DNA of 64,000 bases from Mesobacillus subterraneus (lineage in GTDB: Bacteria > Bacillota > Bacilli > Bacillales > Cytobacillaceae): assembly GCF_020524355.2 (NCBI RefSeq), contig NZ_CP129019.1:3844001-3908000 (forward strand), in the 5' to 3' direction. The position numbers were made by a program, and so were the translations under genes. Below are positions 26,885 through 35,349 of the stretch, one piece after another. The notes below the pieces were generated by a model, which was given only the letters and a program-made list of their open reading frames with translations, was not told the DNA's origin and did not search any database. How positions within the stretch are numbered: the first letter of the stretch is position 1; every line of letters begins with the position of its first letter.

Positions 26885-28768
26885 ATGACAGTTCAAGAGT
26901 TTGAAAAGTTGGTAAACAAGCTTGAAAAGCAGGCTTCTGCTAACCCGAAGCTTTACAGGTTCAAGGTCATCATGCTTACTGGACTTGGTTTTGGTTATGT
27001 TGCATTGTTTTTGTCGTTGTTTTTATTTTTGATGACCATTTCAATTGCCATGATTGCTGATGGGAATTTTACCTTTGGAAATGTGAAAGTTCTGCTCTTG
27101 ACGGGAACTCTGTCATTCTTCATTATCAAGGCCTTGATTGTGAAAATGGAAATGCCAGAAGGGTATTACCTGCAACGGGAGGAAGCTCCAAGGTTGTTCG
27201 AGATCATCGACACACTGCGCCTTAGATTGAACGCCCCGCCTATTGATGCAATTGTACTTGATAGTGAATTTAATGCCTCCGTCGCACAAATTTCAAGCTA
27301 TGGTATGTTCGGGAAAAAGCGAAATGTCCTTGCCATTGGAATTCCGCTTCTATCCACACTTTCCCAGCAACAGTTTACTGCTGTGCTTGCTCATGAGCTT
27401 GCCCATATCTCTAATTCTGACACTGCCCTCGGCGCGAGAATATACCGTCTGCGAATGAGCTGGAGCTGTCTATTGCATTCATTGGAGGAAAACGAACAAT
27501 TCGGCACCTTCATCTTTAAAAAATTCTTCCAATGGTTTTATCCGAGGTTTGACGCCTATACATTTGCGATGGCAAGGCAGGAAGAATACGCTGCAGACCG
27601 TTCGGCAGCCTTAGCAACATCCTCGCCGGCGATGGGCGAAGCATTGACGCTGATCTCTGTGGCAGCTCCATATTACTACCGTGATTTTTACAGCGAGCTG
27701 TTTGAAGAATGTGCGAAGACGAACAGTGTTCCTCAACCATATTCGAATTTCACTGAGAAGTTCCAGTCACTTAGTGAACAAAAATCAGCCGAATATTTCA
27801 ATGAGCAGCTGGCTGAGGAAAGTTATATGACAGACACTCACCCGTGTTTAAGGGACAGACTTGCTGCATTGGCAATAGAAGCCGAAGTGCCGGAAAAGCC
27901 AAAAGAATCTGCACTGAACTATTTCCTGGCATTCCCAGGTCGAGTGATCAATGACTTTAATAAAATGTGGGTCGACTACAATCAGGATAGCTGGAAAGAA
28001 GAAATTGAAAACTTTAATGATTCAAAGCAACGATACGAGGAATTAACCAACAAACAAGTTGCCAACCTTGAAGAATTGCTGGAAAAAGCCTATTTGACAG
28101 TCGAGTTCAATAGCCTGGAAGCAGCAATTCCTTTGTATGAGGAGATTGCTGAGAAGCATTCGGAAGATCCGCAAACTGCAGGGGCACTGTTGACTTTAGC
28201 TGAGCATTATCTGGAATCTAGGGACACGGCGGAAAAAGGAATTCGATTGATCCACCTTGCTATGTCCTACGATTGGGAATTGCGCCTGCCAGCGCTTGAC
28301 CTATTATGCGGTTACTATTATGAGACTGAACAAAGCGAGTTATTTGAAAACACGAGAGAAGAGCTGGAGAAGTGGGAGGAAATCGTGGAAGCTTCCAATG
28401 TGGAGTGCGATTTTATCCAGCCAAAAGACCACTTTATCACTCATGACAAAGATAGCAGAGAACTACTCGCCGGCATAAACCAGCTTGCACAATACAAGGA
28501 AATTACAACTGCTTATCTCGTACGAAAGCAACTCGCTTCGATTCCAGAGCGTAAGCAGTATGTGCTTGGACTTGACCTGTCACTTCCGAAAAGTACAGAT
28601 CTGGATGAAGCTGAAGAGGCTTTATATGAAAAATATATCAATGGTCTTGGAGAGTTTGAGGATACTTGCGTCATCATTCTTAATGACAAGAAGGATCTGC
28701 GAAAAAGCATGCTAAGCGTGGAAAATTCTCTGATTTATTCTGTATCCGATAAAGAACAAGCATCTTGA
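26885..28768 (+). CDS. M48-family membrane metalloprotease with C-terminal helical repeats
   Basis: 627 residues. Two N-terminal membrane segments (about 28-57 and 68-87) precede an M48 zinc-protease domain with HELAH at 170-174 and the third ligand Glu in EEYAAD near 234. From about 380 to 530 the sequence is alpha-helical and TPR-like (LEAAIPLYEEIAEKHSEDPQ), followed by a charged tail. It resembles HtpX-type quality-control proteases but with an extra repeat region that may bind partners. ATG 26885 is 7 nt after AAAGGGG; the ATG two codons earlier is too close. It has its own terminator. The substrate is unknown. Confidence 0.92.
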   Translation: MTVQEFEKLVNKLEKQASANPKLYRFKVIMLTGLGFGYVALFLSLFLFLMTISIAMIADGNFTFGNVKVLLLTGTLSFFIIKALIVKMEMPEGYYLQREEAPRLFEIIDTLRLRLNAPPIDAIVLDSEFNASVAQISSYGMFGKKRNVLAIGIPLLSTLSQQQFTAVLAHELAHISNSDTALGARIYRLRMSWSCLLHSLEENEQFGTFIFKKFFQWFYPRFDAYTFAMARQEEYAADRSAALATSSPAMGEALTLISVAAPYYYRDFYSELFEECAKTNSVPQPYSNFTEKFQSLSEQKSAEYFNEQLAEESYMTDTHPCLRDRLAALAIEAEVPEKPKESALNYFLAFPGRVINDFNKMWVDYNQDSWKEEIENFNDSKQRYEELTNKQVANLEELLEKAYLTVEFNSLEAAIPLYEEIAEKHSEDPQTAGALLTLAEHYLESRDTAEKGIRLIHLAMSYDWELRLPALDLLCGYYYETEQSELFENTREELEKWEEIVEASNVECDFIQPKDHFITHDKDSRELLAGINQLAQYKEITTAYLVRKQLASIPERKQYVLGLDLSLPKSTDLDEAEEALYEKYINGLGEFEDTCVIILNDKKDLRKSMLSVENSLIYSVSDKEQAS

Positions 28769-28775
28769 TGACTGA

Positions 28776-28810
28776 AGCAGCGAAGCCATTTGGGCTCGCT
28801 GCTTTTTTTG
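28776..28810 (+). terminator. Terminator of the M48 protease gene
   Basis: Stem AGCAGCGAAGCC/GGGCTCGCTGCT with a 4-nt loop and seven T. Confidence 0.92.
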
Positions 28811-28839
28811 GTTAAGGGAACTTTACAGTATTGAAGAAG

Positions 28840-30066
28840 TCATTGCTTCTCTTTTACAATGAAAAATTCCGGGGCTGAATCAACATTCTTAATCCACCTA
28901 TACTCCTCCCCGTTCAATCCCTCCATCACCCACACATCTCCCTGCTCATCATTGGGATTTTTTCGAAACCAGGTAAGATTTCGACCAGCCACTTGCGGAT
29001 CTATATCAAGTTCATTCTTTTTCGGAAAAGCGATTTGTTTTTGCTCCTCGGTTTTGATATTGATTGCATACAGAGCTGTGTACATCGTTGGGACCGGCCC
29101 TTCTGTCCATTCCTTGTTTTCTTTTGCACGGGCGACGATTACTTGATCCTGCGAGTACCATTCCAGATCAAGGTCTACGAAACCCGCTGGTGTGTAATCC
29201 TTCTGCTCCTTAAATATCGGTATATCCGCAATTTTGGTTTTCTTGTTTTCAACAAAAAATCTTCCTTCGCCTGAAATATAAGCCAGCTGGTTAGAGGAGG
29301 GAGCCCACTTCACCCAGTCCTTGTACCCCAGCATTTTACCGACTGACTGAAATTGTTCTCCTTGGTTTGACAGGACACACAAGGTTTGGCTATCCATCGA
29401 CCAGGAAGCTGTAGGAATCAGAATGAAACTGACCCATTTTCCATCATGACTCCATTTGAAATAGTCCGCATCGATACCAAACAAGTCTGGCTCATGTGTT
29501 TGGATCGTATAGAATTGCTGCATTTTTTCCTTTGCGAGATTCGCATGGACCGGGACCTTATACAGCGGGACTGGTCCCCAGCCGGTAGGACGCAAACTGG
29601 ATTGCGAGGAAACAATGAAATCTTCGCCATTCGGAAACCACGCAAACCCGCTTACCCCCAGTGCAACATTCTCGAAACCTTGCGGACGGCCATCCTTTAC
29701 TTTTGTCACGTTCAGTAATCCATGATCACTGTAGGCTAATTGATTTTTTACCGGTGACCACTTAAAATCTGATGCTTCAACCCTGGTATAAGGCTGATAG
29801 CTTTCTTTAGCCTTCGTATCATAAATGAATAAATCCGATTTACCTCCTTGTTCATCTCCATCAATATAGGCAATGAAACGCCCATCATAAGACCATTTCG
29901 GCGAATATACATACCGCCCTTTTGTTATTTGCGTTTCCTGTTCCCCATCTTTGATCCAAAGCTGATGGTCGCGGACAAACGCAGCCGTGAGCGGGACTTC
30001 AGCACTTACTTCCAATGGTAAAAGAAAATGCATGAAAATTAGCAGGACAATCCACGTATTCTTCAA
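28840..30066 (-). CDS. Exported TolB-like beta-propeller protein
   Basis: 408 residues from the TTG at 30066, 7 nt after GGAGGG. A signal peptide (NTWIVLLIFMHFLLPLEVSA) leads into repeated propeller blades marked by SPKWSYDGRFIAYI, DFKWSPVKNQLAYS, YFKWSHDGKWVSFI and WVKWAPSSNQLAYI. No catalytic motif. It resembles the Bacillus YqgU family. The frame runs 59 codons further upstream only because it reads through a 23-bp tandem repeat, so that extension is rejected. Probably a protein-binding propeller at the cell surface. Confidence 0.85.
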   Translation of the reverse strand: MKNTWIVLLIFMHFLLPLEVSAEVPLTAAFVRDHQLWIKDGEQETQITKGRYVYSPKWSYDGRFIAYIDGDEQGGKSDLFIYDTKAKESYQPYTRVEASDFKWSPVKNQLAYSDHGLLNVTKVKDGRPQGFENVALGVSGFAWFPNGEDFIVSSQSSLRPTGWGPVPLYKVPVHANLAKEKMQQFYTIQTHEPDLFGIDADYFKWSHDGKWVSFILIPTASWSMDSQTLCVLSNQGEQFQSVGKMLGYKDWVKWAPSSNQLAYISGEGRFFVENKKTKIADIPIFKEQKDYTPAGFVDLDLEWYSQDQVIVARAKENKEWTEGPVPTMYTALYAINIKTEEQKQIAFPKKNELDIDPQVAGRNLTWFRKNPNDEQGDVWVMEGLNGEEYRWIKNVDSAPEFFIVKEKQ

Positions 30067-30121
30067 AAAACATCCCTCCTGATAGTAGGATGTCCGGATG
30101 TTAATCGAAGATTCCTTATTG

Positions 30122-30281
30122 TAGGATGCTTCTGCTTTCAAAGTGATGCATACCCTGTTTTTTATTTGATGCTTCCCCTGCTTCCTATGTGATGCATTCC
30201 TTACTTTCAATGTGATGCATTCCTTACTTTCAATGTAATGCATTCCTTACTTTCAATGTGATGCATTCTCTGTTTCCCATG
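30122..30281. repeat. About seven 23-bp tandem repeats in a divergent promoter
   Basis: Units begin TGATGCATT or close variants at 30144, 30167, 30190, 30213, 30236 and 30259, with a worn copy from 30122. The central three are almost identical (TGATGCATTCCTTACTTTCA and two more bases vary little). The array lies between the TolB-like gene and the divergent PfkB gene. Confidence 0.9.
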
Positions 30282-30357
30282 CAGCTGAAATAGCTGTTAA
30301 AATATTCGTAAAATACTTAAGATGTCCGTTCTTTGCAGTGACGAAAGGAGCCACATA

Positions 30358-31242
30358 TTGAAAAAGCCAGGAATTATATCACTAGGTGAACCAATAGTTG
30401 ACTACATCTCATTCGATTCATCAAATACAACCTATGAGCGTTTACTGGGAGGAGCGACTGTTAATGTAGCCGTCGGAGTCAGCCGACATGGCATTCCCTC
30501 GTATTATTTATGCAAACTGGGAATGGATGAAACAAGTACATTTGTAGAGGGAGAATTGCAAAAGGAGAATGTTGATCTATCCTTTTGTTCCTATCATCCA
30601 GATAAAAAAATCTGCTGTGTTTATATTCATTCGAATCAGCATGGAGAACGCTATTTCCATGCGTACTTAAACGAAACTCCTGATGAGTGGATTGCCTCTG
30701 TAGAACTCGATAAAAAGCCGTTCGCGGATCATAGAATCTTTTACTTTGGGTCTGGCACTCTTTTTCATCCAATCGCAAGAAAAACAACTGAACAAGCTCT
30801 TCAATATGCCAAAGAAGAGAATTTGCTAATAGCCTTTGATGCGAATATCCGGCTGAAACGATGGGAAAGCGAGAATCAGTGCAGAGAAACGATTCTTTCT
30901 TACATTAGACAGGCAGATATCGTAAAAATGACCGAGGATGAATGGCTATTTTTAACCGAAGATAAAAGTTTGGAACACCTCACAAAAATGGATATCCCTT
31001 TCCTTTTTATCACAAAAGGAAAAGACGGAGCGTCTGCCATTCATAATCATGCGTTGGTGCACGTTCCCGGAATCCCGGTGAAAGCGGTAGATACAACCGG
31101 TGCCGGCGACGCATTCATGGCCGCCCTCCTATCATGTTTTCACGACAAAGGGATTCCTGAAAACGAAGCTGAATTGGTGGATTATACGGAGTTTGCAAAT
31201 AAAGCCGGGGCGAGATCGGCTATGAAGTTGGGAGCATTATAA
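30358..31242 (+). CDS. PfkB-family carbohydrate kinase
   Basis: 294 residues from TTG 30358, which is 7 nt after AAAGGAG; the ATG at 30322 lies before that site. PfkB motifs are present: GGATVNVA near residue 32 and DTTGAGDAFMAA near 245. It is a fructokinase-like cytoplasmic sugar kinase; the sugar cannot be told from the sequence and no sugar genes flank it. Note the repeat array in the shared upstream region. Confidence 0.88.
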   Translation: MKKPGIISLGEPIVDYISFDSSNTTYERLLGGATVNVAVGVSRHGIPSYYLCKLGMDETSTFVEGELQKENVDLSFCSYHPDKKICCVYIHSNQHGERYFHAYLNETPDEWIASVELDKKPFADHRIFYFGSGTLFHPIARKTTEQALQYAKEENLLIAFDANIRLKRWESENQCRETILSYIRQADIVKMTEDEWLFLTEDKSLEHLTKMDIPFLFITKGKDGASAIHNHALVHVPGIPVKAVDTTGAGDAFMAALLSCFHDKGIPENEAELVDYTEFANKAGARSAMKLGAL

Positions 31243-31249
31243 AGACAAA

Positions 31250-31266
31250 GGACGGTTTTCCCGTCC
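31250..31266. terminator. GGACGG/CCGTCC hairpin after the PfkB gene
   Basis: A 6-bp stem with a short loop but no clear T-run. The same hairpin (GGGACGG/CCGTCCC) occurs at 32563-32581, so it is an interspersed hairpin that may stabilise or end transcripts. Confidence 0.45.
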
Positions 31267-31339
31267 CAAATCCTGCTATTCCTTGGACACACAGTTTCCT
31301 CGTATCGAAACTGGAAAAAATCAACGAAAATTTCCAAGT

Positions 31340-31451
31340 CGCCAATAAAAATTGATTTTCGCCAATAAACAGCGCATTATCGCCAATAAAATTAATTTTT
31401 CGCCAATAAATCTTGAAAATCGCCAATAAAAATCTGAAATCGCTAATAAAT
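31340..31451. repeat. Six phased copies of cGCCAATAAA at about 20-bp steps
   Basis: GCCAATAAA starts at 31341, 31361, 31382, 31402 and 31422, and GCTAATAAA at 31442: steps of 20, 21, 20, 20 and 20 bp. The 11-12 bp between copies are not conserved. Two copies of ATATCGACCA follow, 21 bp apart (TATCGACCA at 31520 and 31541). No gene overlaps. Confidence 0.9.
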
Positions 31452-31656
31452 ACAGCACGCAGGTAGATTTTCAACAAAATTACCCGCTTTTAAAATAAAA
31501 ATTTGATTACATTTAAATATATCGACCACTTTTCGCAATATATCGACCAACTCATAGAAAGTTAAAATCCTGATTCAAAACCGCTCATTAGAAGTGAATT
31601 CGAAATTGTCTAGGTTCACGGAATAAAATGGGAGCTTCTCCCCACACAATTCTCTT

Positions 31657-31836
31657 TTATCCGTTTAAATAGAGGTAAACAATCAGGAAGATGACTAGCC
31701 CAATCATGAAAACTGAACCAAGACTTGCGCTGAACACTACATAAACTTTTGTGTGGAGGATCACATGAACAATGAGAACTATAAGCAGACAAACAAGCAA
31801 AAAGATGAATAATTGTAGATTCTTATTCCTGTTCAA
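31657..31836 (-). CDS. Small two-span membrane protein, 59 residues
   Basis: TTG start at 31836 with AAGGTG 8 nt upstream. Two hydrophobic helices (LFIFLLVCLLIVLIVHVIL, then FMIGLVIFLIVYLYL) with a short Lys/Asn head. Stop TAA at 31657-31659. I do not recognise the family. Composition and the ribosome site make a real small membrane protein plausible. Confidence 0.5.
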   Translation of the reverse strand: MNRNKNLQLFIFLLVCLLIVLIVHVILHTKVYVVFSASLGSVFMIGLVIFLIVYLYLNG

Positions 31837-32070
31837 AAGATCAGCACCTTATAGTTTCAAATTATCGAAACCAGTAGTTGTCCATTTACATATTCTTTAT
31901 ATATTTTCTTTAATAGGATTTTATTCATGATTTCCTTTACCACCACTACGTGCAGAAGCAAAATTACTCAATGCATAAATCAACTGTACAACCCCATCAT
32001 GAAGAAGGAGTGTCCAGCAGTTTTGTAGAAAATACATACAAGAAGATATTTTTATAATCAGGAGGTAATT

Positions 32071-32466
32071 ATGGGTAGAGTAGTGCATTTTGAAATACAT
32101 GTAGATAATATGGACCGTGCTAAAACGTTTTATGGTGAAGTATTTGGGTGGGCATTTGAAGATTGGAGCGAATACACTGGCATGCCTTATTTGGGGGCAG
32201 TGACTGGCAGTGAAGATGCGCTTGGAATTAACGGTGCCTTAATGCAGCGTCAAGGTCCGCCTCCAGAATCAAACCAGCCTTTGAATGGTTATGCATGTAC
32301 AATGGGCGTAGAAGATTACGATGCGACTGAAGCTAAAATCCTTAATAATGGCGGCGTAGTAGCATTGCCAAAATACGCACTGCCTGGCATGGCGTGGCAG
32401 GGGTATTATAAAGATACAGAAGGAAATATATTTGGCATTCATCAACCAGATGTAAATGCAAAATAG
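32071..32466 (+). CDS. VOC-family (glyoxalase/bleomycin-resistance fold) protein
   Basis: 131 residues. The start HFEIHVDNMDRAKTFYGEVF and the end YKDTEGNIFGIHQ are the classical VOC ends, with His, Glu and Gln/His positions able to bind a metal. ATG follows CAGGAGGT. Single gene with its own terminator. Substrate unknown; the fold covers glyoxalases, dioxygenases and resistance proteins. Confidence 0.9.
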   Translation: MGRVVHFEIHVDNMDRAKTFYGEVFGWAFEDWSEYTGMPYLGAVTGSEDALGINGALMQRQGPPPESNQPLNGYACTMGVEDYDATEAKILNNGGVVALPKYALPGMAWQGYYKDTEGNIFGIHQPDVNAK

Positions 32467-32478
32467 AGTACTTCCGAT

Positions 32479-32517
32479 AAGAAAAGGCACTTTAGTCGTG
32501 CCTTTTCTTATTTTTAT
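32479..32517 (+). terminator. Terminator of the VOC gene
   Basis: Perfect 12-bp stem AAGAAAAGGCAC/GTGCCTTTTCTT with a 7-nt loop and T-rich tail. Confidence 0.93.
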
Positions 32518-32600
32518 TTCTTTATTTTCATAAGAACCCCTGACACGAACAAATAAAATGAAGGGACGGTTTTCCCGTCCCTCCTCAAAAAGCATTCATT

Positions 32601-34655
32601 TTATTCCTTATCTTGAGACATCTTAACCGCCCCCAGATCCCAAACTTCGTCCAAGTATTTTAGCGTGTTATAACCAGTGATCTGGAGCTTCATGGACTGT
32701 TCCTCAATGGCTTCTACTTTCATGGATTGTTCTGTGACGAAATGGCGTGGCTGCTCCAATTTCTCATAGTCGATTGGACCTTTATGCGGATCATATTCGA
32801 CGCCGTCTTTATCGACGAGCACTCCTTTGGAATCCATATGGGTGATGTTAGGCTGATGACCATTTTCGTCCGTAAAATTAATGTGAAGAGATTCATATCC
32901 CTGACTTTCCAGATCTTCATTGCGTATAATAATCTCTGTAGACTGACCGGCTTTGGTCTTATCGATCCAGAGGGTGCTGCCTGCATACTGGATTGTCTGC
33001 GGGAAGGTCTGATTTCCGCTAAGTTCGATATTTTTATGATCTACAATCGATAGATAGATCGAGTCTAATTGGACTCTGAAATCTTTCACTTTCTCACCGT
33101 AAAGGGGATCAAAATAAGCTTGAAAACCAGTCCATCCATTGTCCGGCTGGTACTCCATAAAGTGGCTGCCATATCGCTCCGCCTCCACTTTTTCATTATT
33201 CACCTCCAGCGATTTAAAATTGAGGAAATCGATTCGCTTCTCCAGTTTTTCTGTATTGATGCTAAATTGTAAAAAGGTGGCAGTAGGGGCAACCATCAAT
33301 TTTTCGAATCTGATCGCCACGCCCTCGAGCTCTCTTGGTTCATTGATTTCGTACTCAGTGACAGGCTGTTTAGTTACCGGGAACTCGAAGCTCCAGTAAC
33401 CGTTTTTATATTCACCAGCTCTAAAACCATATGATCCCCCAGCTTCATTAGTCAATTCCTGAATTTTGGTGATTCTCAGTTTGACTTCACTCTGCTTTTC
33501 CTTAAGAGGTGGCAGTGCAAGCTTTCCATAAAAAACGTTTTTATTACTTTTGTTCATCTCCGCCTCGATATCGGGAAAAGAATAGCGCGGATAGGCGTCG
33601 CGTTTCATAATGTCAAATTCGTTCTCTACAGTCACCCCATCCTGAAAGTTCATGAAATATTGCTTGTCTTCCTTCATATCATGAATTTCATAGAAAACCA
33701 GCGTCTGGATGTCATCCGCCACCACGCCTTTGATTTTCACCTTCACCCCGTCACTTTCCGCTTCAAGATTCAGTCTCTGACCAAAACCCTCCTGGAGAAA
33801 AGCTCGAAGATGCACATCATCTTCTGTCCATGCATAATAGACCTTTGGGAATGCACCGGTAATGAAGCCGATTGCCATAATGAAAGCAAATGCACTCGCA
33901 AAACCAAGCGCCAATTTTTTGCGCTTTTTAGTCTTCTGCATCCTATGTTCCTTCTTAGCTGCCAATCTTTTTCTCACATTTTCCATTAGTTCAGGGTGTA
34001 CACTCAGGTCATTCCCTGCCTCAACATCATTCAGCCGAGTCATTGCGACTTCCTGGAAGCTCGCCAAATCCTCCTGACATTCTGTGCAGTTATAAAGATG
34101 GATTTCAAACTCAATCTTTGCCGGTCGTTCCATCGTTTTTTCCAGGTAATCGATATAATGCTCTTTGAACGGCTCACAGCCTTGATAGTCAGCTCCATCT
34201 ATTTGTTTTCTGAGCGTCTGAATACCGGAAAATAATAAGTCCCTTATTTTTCCATACGGAACTTCAAGGAGCTGCGCAGTCTCATCCATGGTGAAACCTG
34301 TTATATATGTAAGAACCAGCGCTTCTCTTTCCAGTTGATTCAATCCAGCATACACTTCACGGTCCGGGTTCATCTCCCTTGATTCTTGCAGGCTTGGAAG
34401 CTCGCGGATGTTTTGAATAAAAATTGAAGTGACCCACATTTTGAACGGCAAATTCTCTTTATACCGTGGATACTCCTTATGCACCTTCAGGATCGACCTG
34501 TAAAAAAGCTCCTCCATCTGCTGCTGATTTTGAACAAAGTGTCGACCAAAACGATAGAAATATTCCTTATGCCCATCAAACCAATCCACGACTGACTGTA
34601 TGCCGTTCTCTTGAATCGCTCCAATCGAGATTGGCTCCATTTTTTCCAGGATCAT
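32601..34655 (-). CDS. Fused ECF-sigma-like / zinc anti-sigma-like / DUF4179 membrane protein
   Basis: 684 residues in one open frame. Residues about 30-90 resemble sigma-70 region 2 (EELFYRSILKVHKEYPRYKE, then PFKMWVTSIFIQNI), and 105-152 match sigma region 4 with its helix-turn-helix (LEREALVLTYITGFTMDETA, then LLEVPYGKIRDLLFSGI). Next comes a zinc anti-sigma signature H-x3-C-x2-C at 187-194, a basic stretch, one membrane helix at about 249-270 and a large outside domain of the DUF4179 type. The layout places an RNA-polymerase-binding module inside and a sensor domain outside on one chain. A neighbouring locus (40630-42424) has sigma and DUF4179 as two genes. Release of the sigma part would need proteolysis; that is inference. 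ATG 34655 follows GGGGAAG by 6 nt. Confidence 0.85.
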   Translation of the reverse strand: MILEKMEPISIGAIQENGIQSVVDWFDGHKEYFYRFGRHFVQNQQQMEELFYRSILKVHKEYPRYKENLPFKMWVTSIFIQNIRELPSLQESREMNPDREVYAGLNQLEREALVLTYITGFTMDETAQLLEVPYGKIRDLLFSGIQTLRKQIDGADYQGCEPFKEHYIDYLEKTMERPAKIEFEIHLYNCTECQEDLASFQEVAMTRLNDVEAGNDLSVHPELMENVRKRLAAKKEHRMQKTKKRKKLALGFASAFAFIMAIGFITGAFPKVYYAWTEDDVHLRAFLQEGFGQRLNLEAESDGVKVKIKGVVADDIQTLVFYEIHDMKEDKQYFMNFQDGVTVENEFDIMKRDAYPRYSFPDIEAEMNKSNKNVFYGKLALPPLKEKQSEVKLRITKIQELTNEAGGSYGFRAGEYKNGYWSFEFPVTKQPVTEYEINEPRELEGVAIRFEKLMVAPTATFLQFSINTEKLEKRIDFLNFKSLEVNNEKVEAERYGSHFMEYQPDNGWTGFQAYFDPLYGEKVKDFRVQLDSIYLSIVDHKNIELSGNQTFPQTIQYAGSTLWIDKTKAGQSTEIIIRNEDLESQGYESLHINFTDENGHQPNITHMDSKGVLVDKDGVEYDPHKGPIDYEKLEQPRHFVTEQSMKVEAIEEQSMKLQITGYNTLKYLDEVWDLGAVKMSQDKE

Positions 34656-34761
34656 CAATGACTTCCCCCCCTAGGATTAGGGCTGTTCCCCCGCCTCCCA
34701 AAATTACAAACTCCACTATTCCTGCGACACAACAAATATATTAGAATAATCAGTTATTTTA

Positions 34762-34856
34762 AGAAAAGCGCAAGCGCCTTGGTCAGCCACGACAAGCGCT
34801 GGAGCTGGACACGAATCTAAGTCAAAAAATTTTATACTTTCTTATTCAGTAAACAA
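34762..34856. repeat. Interspersed repeat family, short copy A
   Basis: Starts AAGAAAAGCGCAAGCGCC, continues to GACAAGCGCTGGAGCTGGAC and ends with TTTCTTATTCAGTAAA. Related copies lie at 37847, 40123 and 62901. Relative to copy B the whole middle is missing, as expected from recombination between two GCGCTGGAG stretches. Confidence 0.85.
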
Positions 34857-34866
34857 GACCGTGCCC

Positions 34867-35070
34867 TTAAGAGCAACAGGCCATTACCTTCTTCAAATCC
34901 TTCTTGCGAACCCAGATATCGCCTTCCCTGATTTCGTACTTTATCCCCGCTTCATCAAGACGCTGAATCTGGTTATCTGTCCTTTCAGTCCAGTAGGCAA
35001 ACGGTTCATCCGTATTGCAAGCTGTTAGTGTGATCACTATAAAAAAGCTTAAGGCTAATTTTTTCCTCAA
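34867..35070 (-). CDS. Small lipoprotein, unknown
   Basis: 67 residues from TTG 35070, after GAGGTGG; a longer frame starts upstream of that site. The N-terminus RKKLALSFFIVITLTAC is a lipoprotein signal with lipobox LTAC. The mature part is short and charged (RLDEAGIKYEIREGDIWVRK) and resembles small anchored regulators, but no family is recognised. Confidence 0.7.
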   Translation of the reverse strand: MRKKLALSFFIVITLTACNTDEPFAYWTERTDNQIQRLDEAGIKYEIREGDIWVRKKDLKKVMACCS

Positions 35071-35349
35071 GACAACCACCTCTACCCTCAACGATACCAC
35101 AAAATGGCAGATAGAGACATAGGAACTAGAGAGCTGTGGCTAAAATTCAGCGGAGAAAAAACACACCAATTTCCCTGCCGTAAAAAGAAAGGGCATCATA
35201 CAACGGAGGGGTCAGCAAATACTCCTGTCTGCTTTTCCACCAACGGTTTGATTTTGCAAAAACAGGCTATTCCTTGGCGTGTAACTTGAATGAATGCCAT
35301 AGCTTATCATGGAAATACTATTGATATCTTTATGAGCAGGGGGACAAGC

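Noticed and set aside
30067..30243. N-terminal extension of the TolB-like protein
   Set aside because: The extra 59 codons are translated 23-bp repeats; a proper ribosome site and signal peptide start at 30066.
31340..31451. The 20-bp phased array as a CRISPR or as part of an 85-codon minus-strand gene
   Set aside because: Motif and spacer are far too short for CRISPR, and the minus-strand frame exists only because the AT-rich repeats happen to lack stops; it has no ribosome site.
35104..35289. Plus-strand frame before the DAO-like gene
   Set aside because: No ribosome site, odd composition and no resemblance to a protein.
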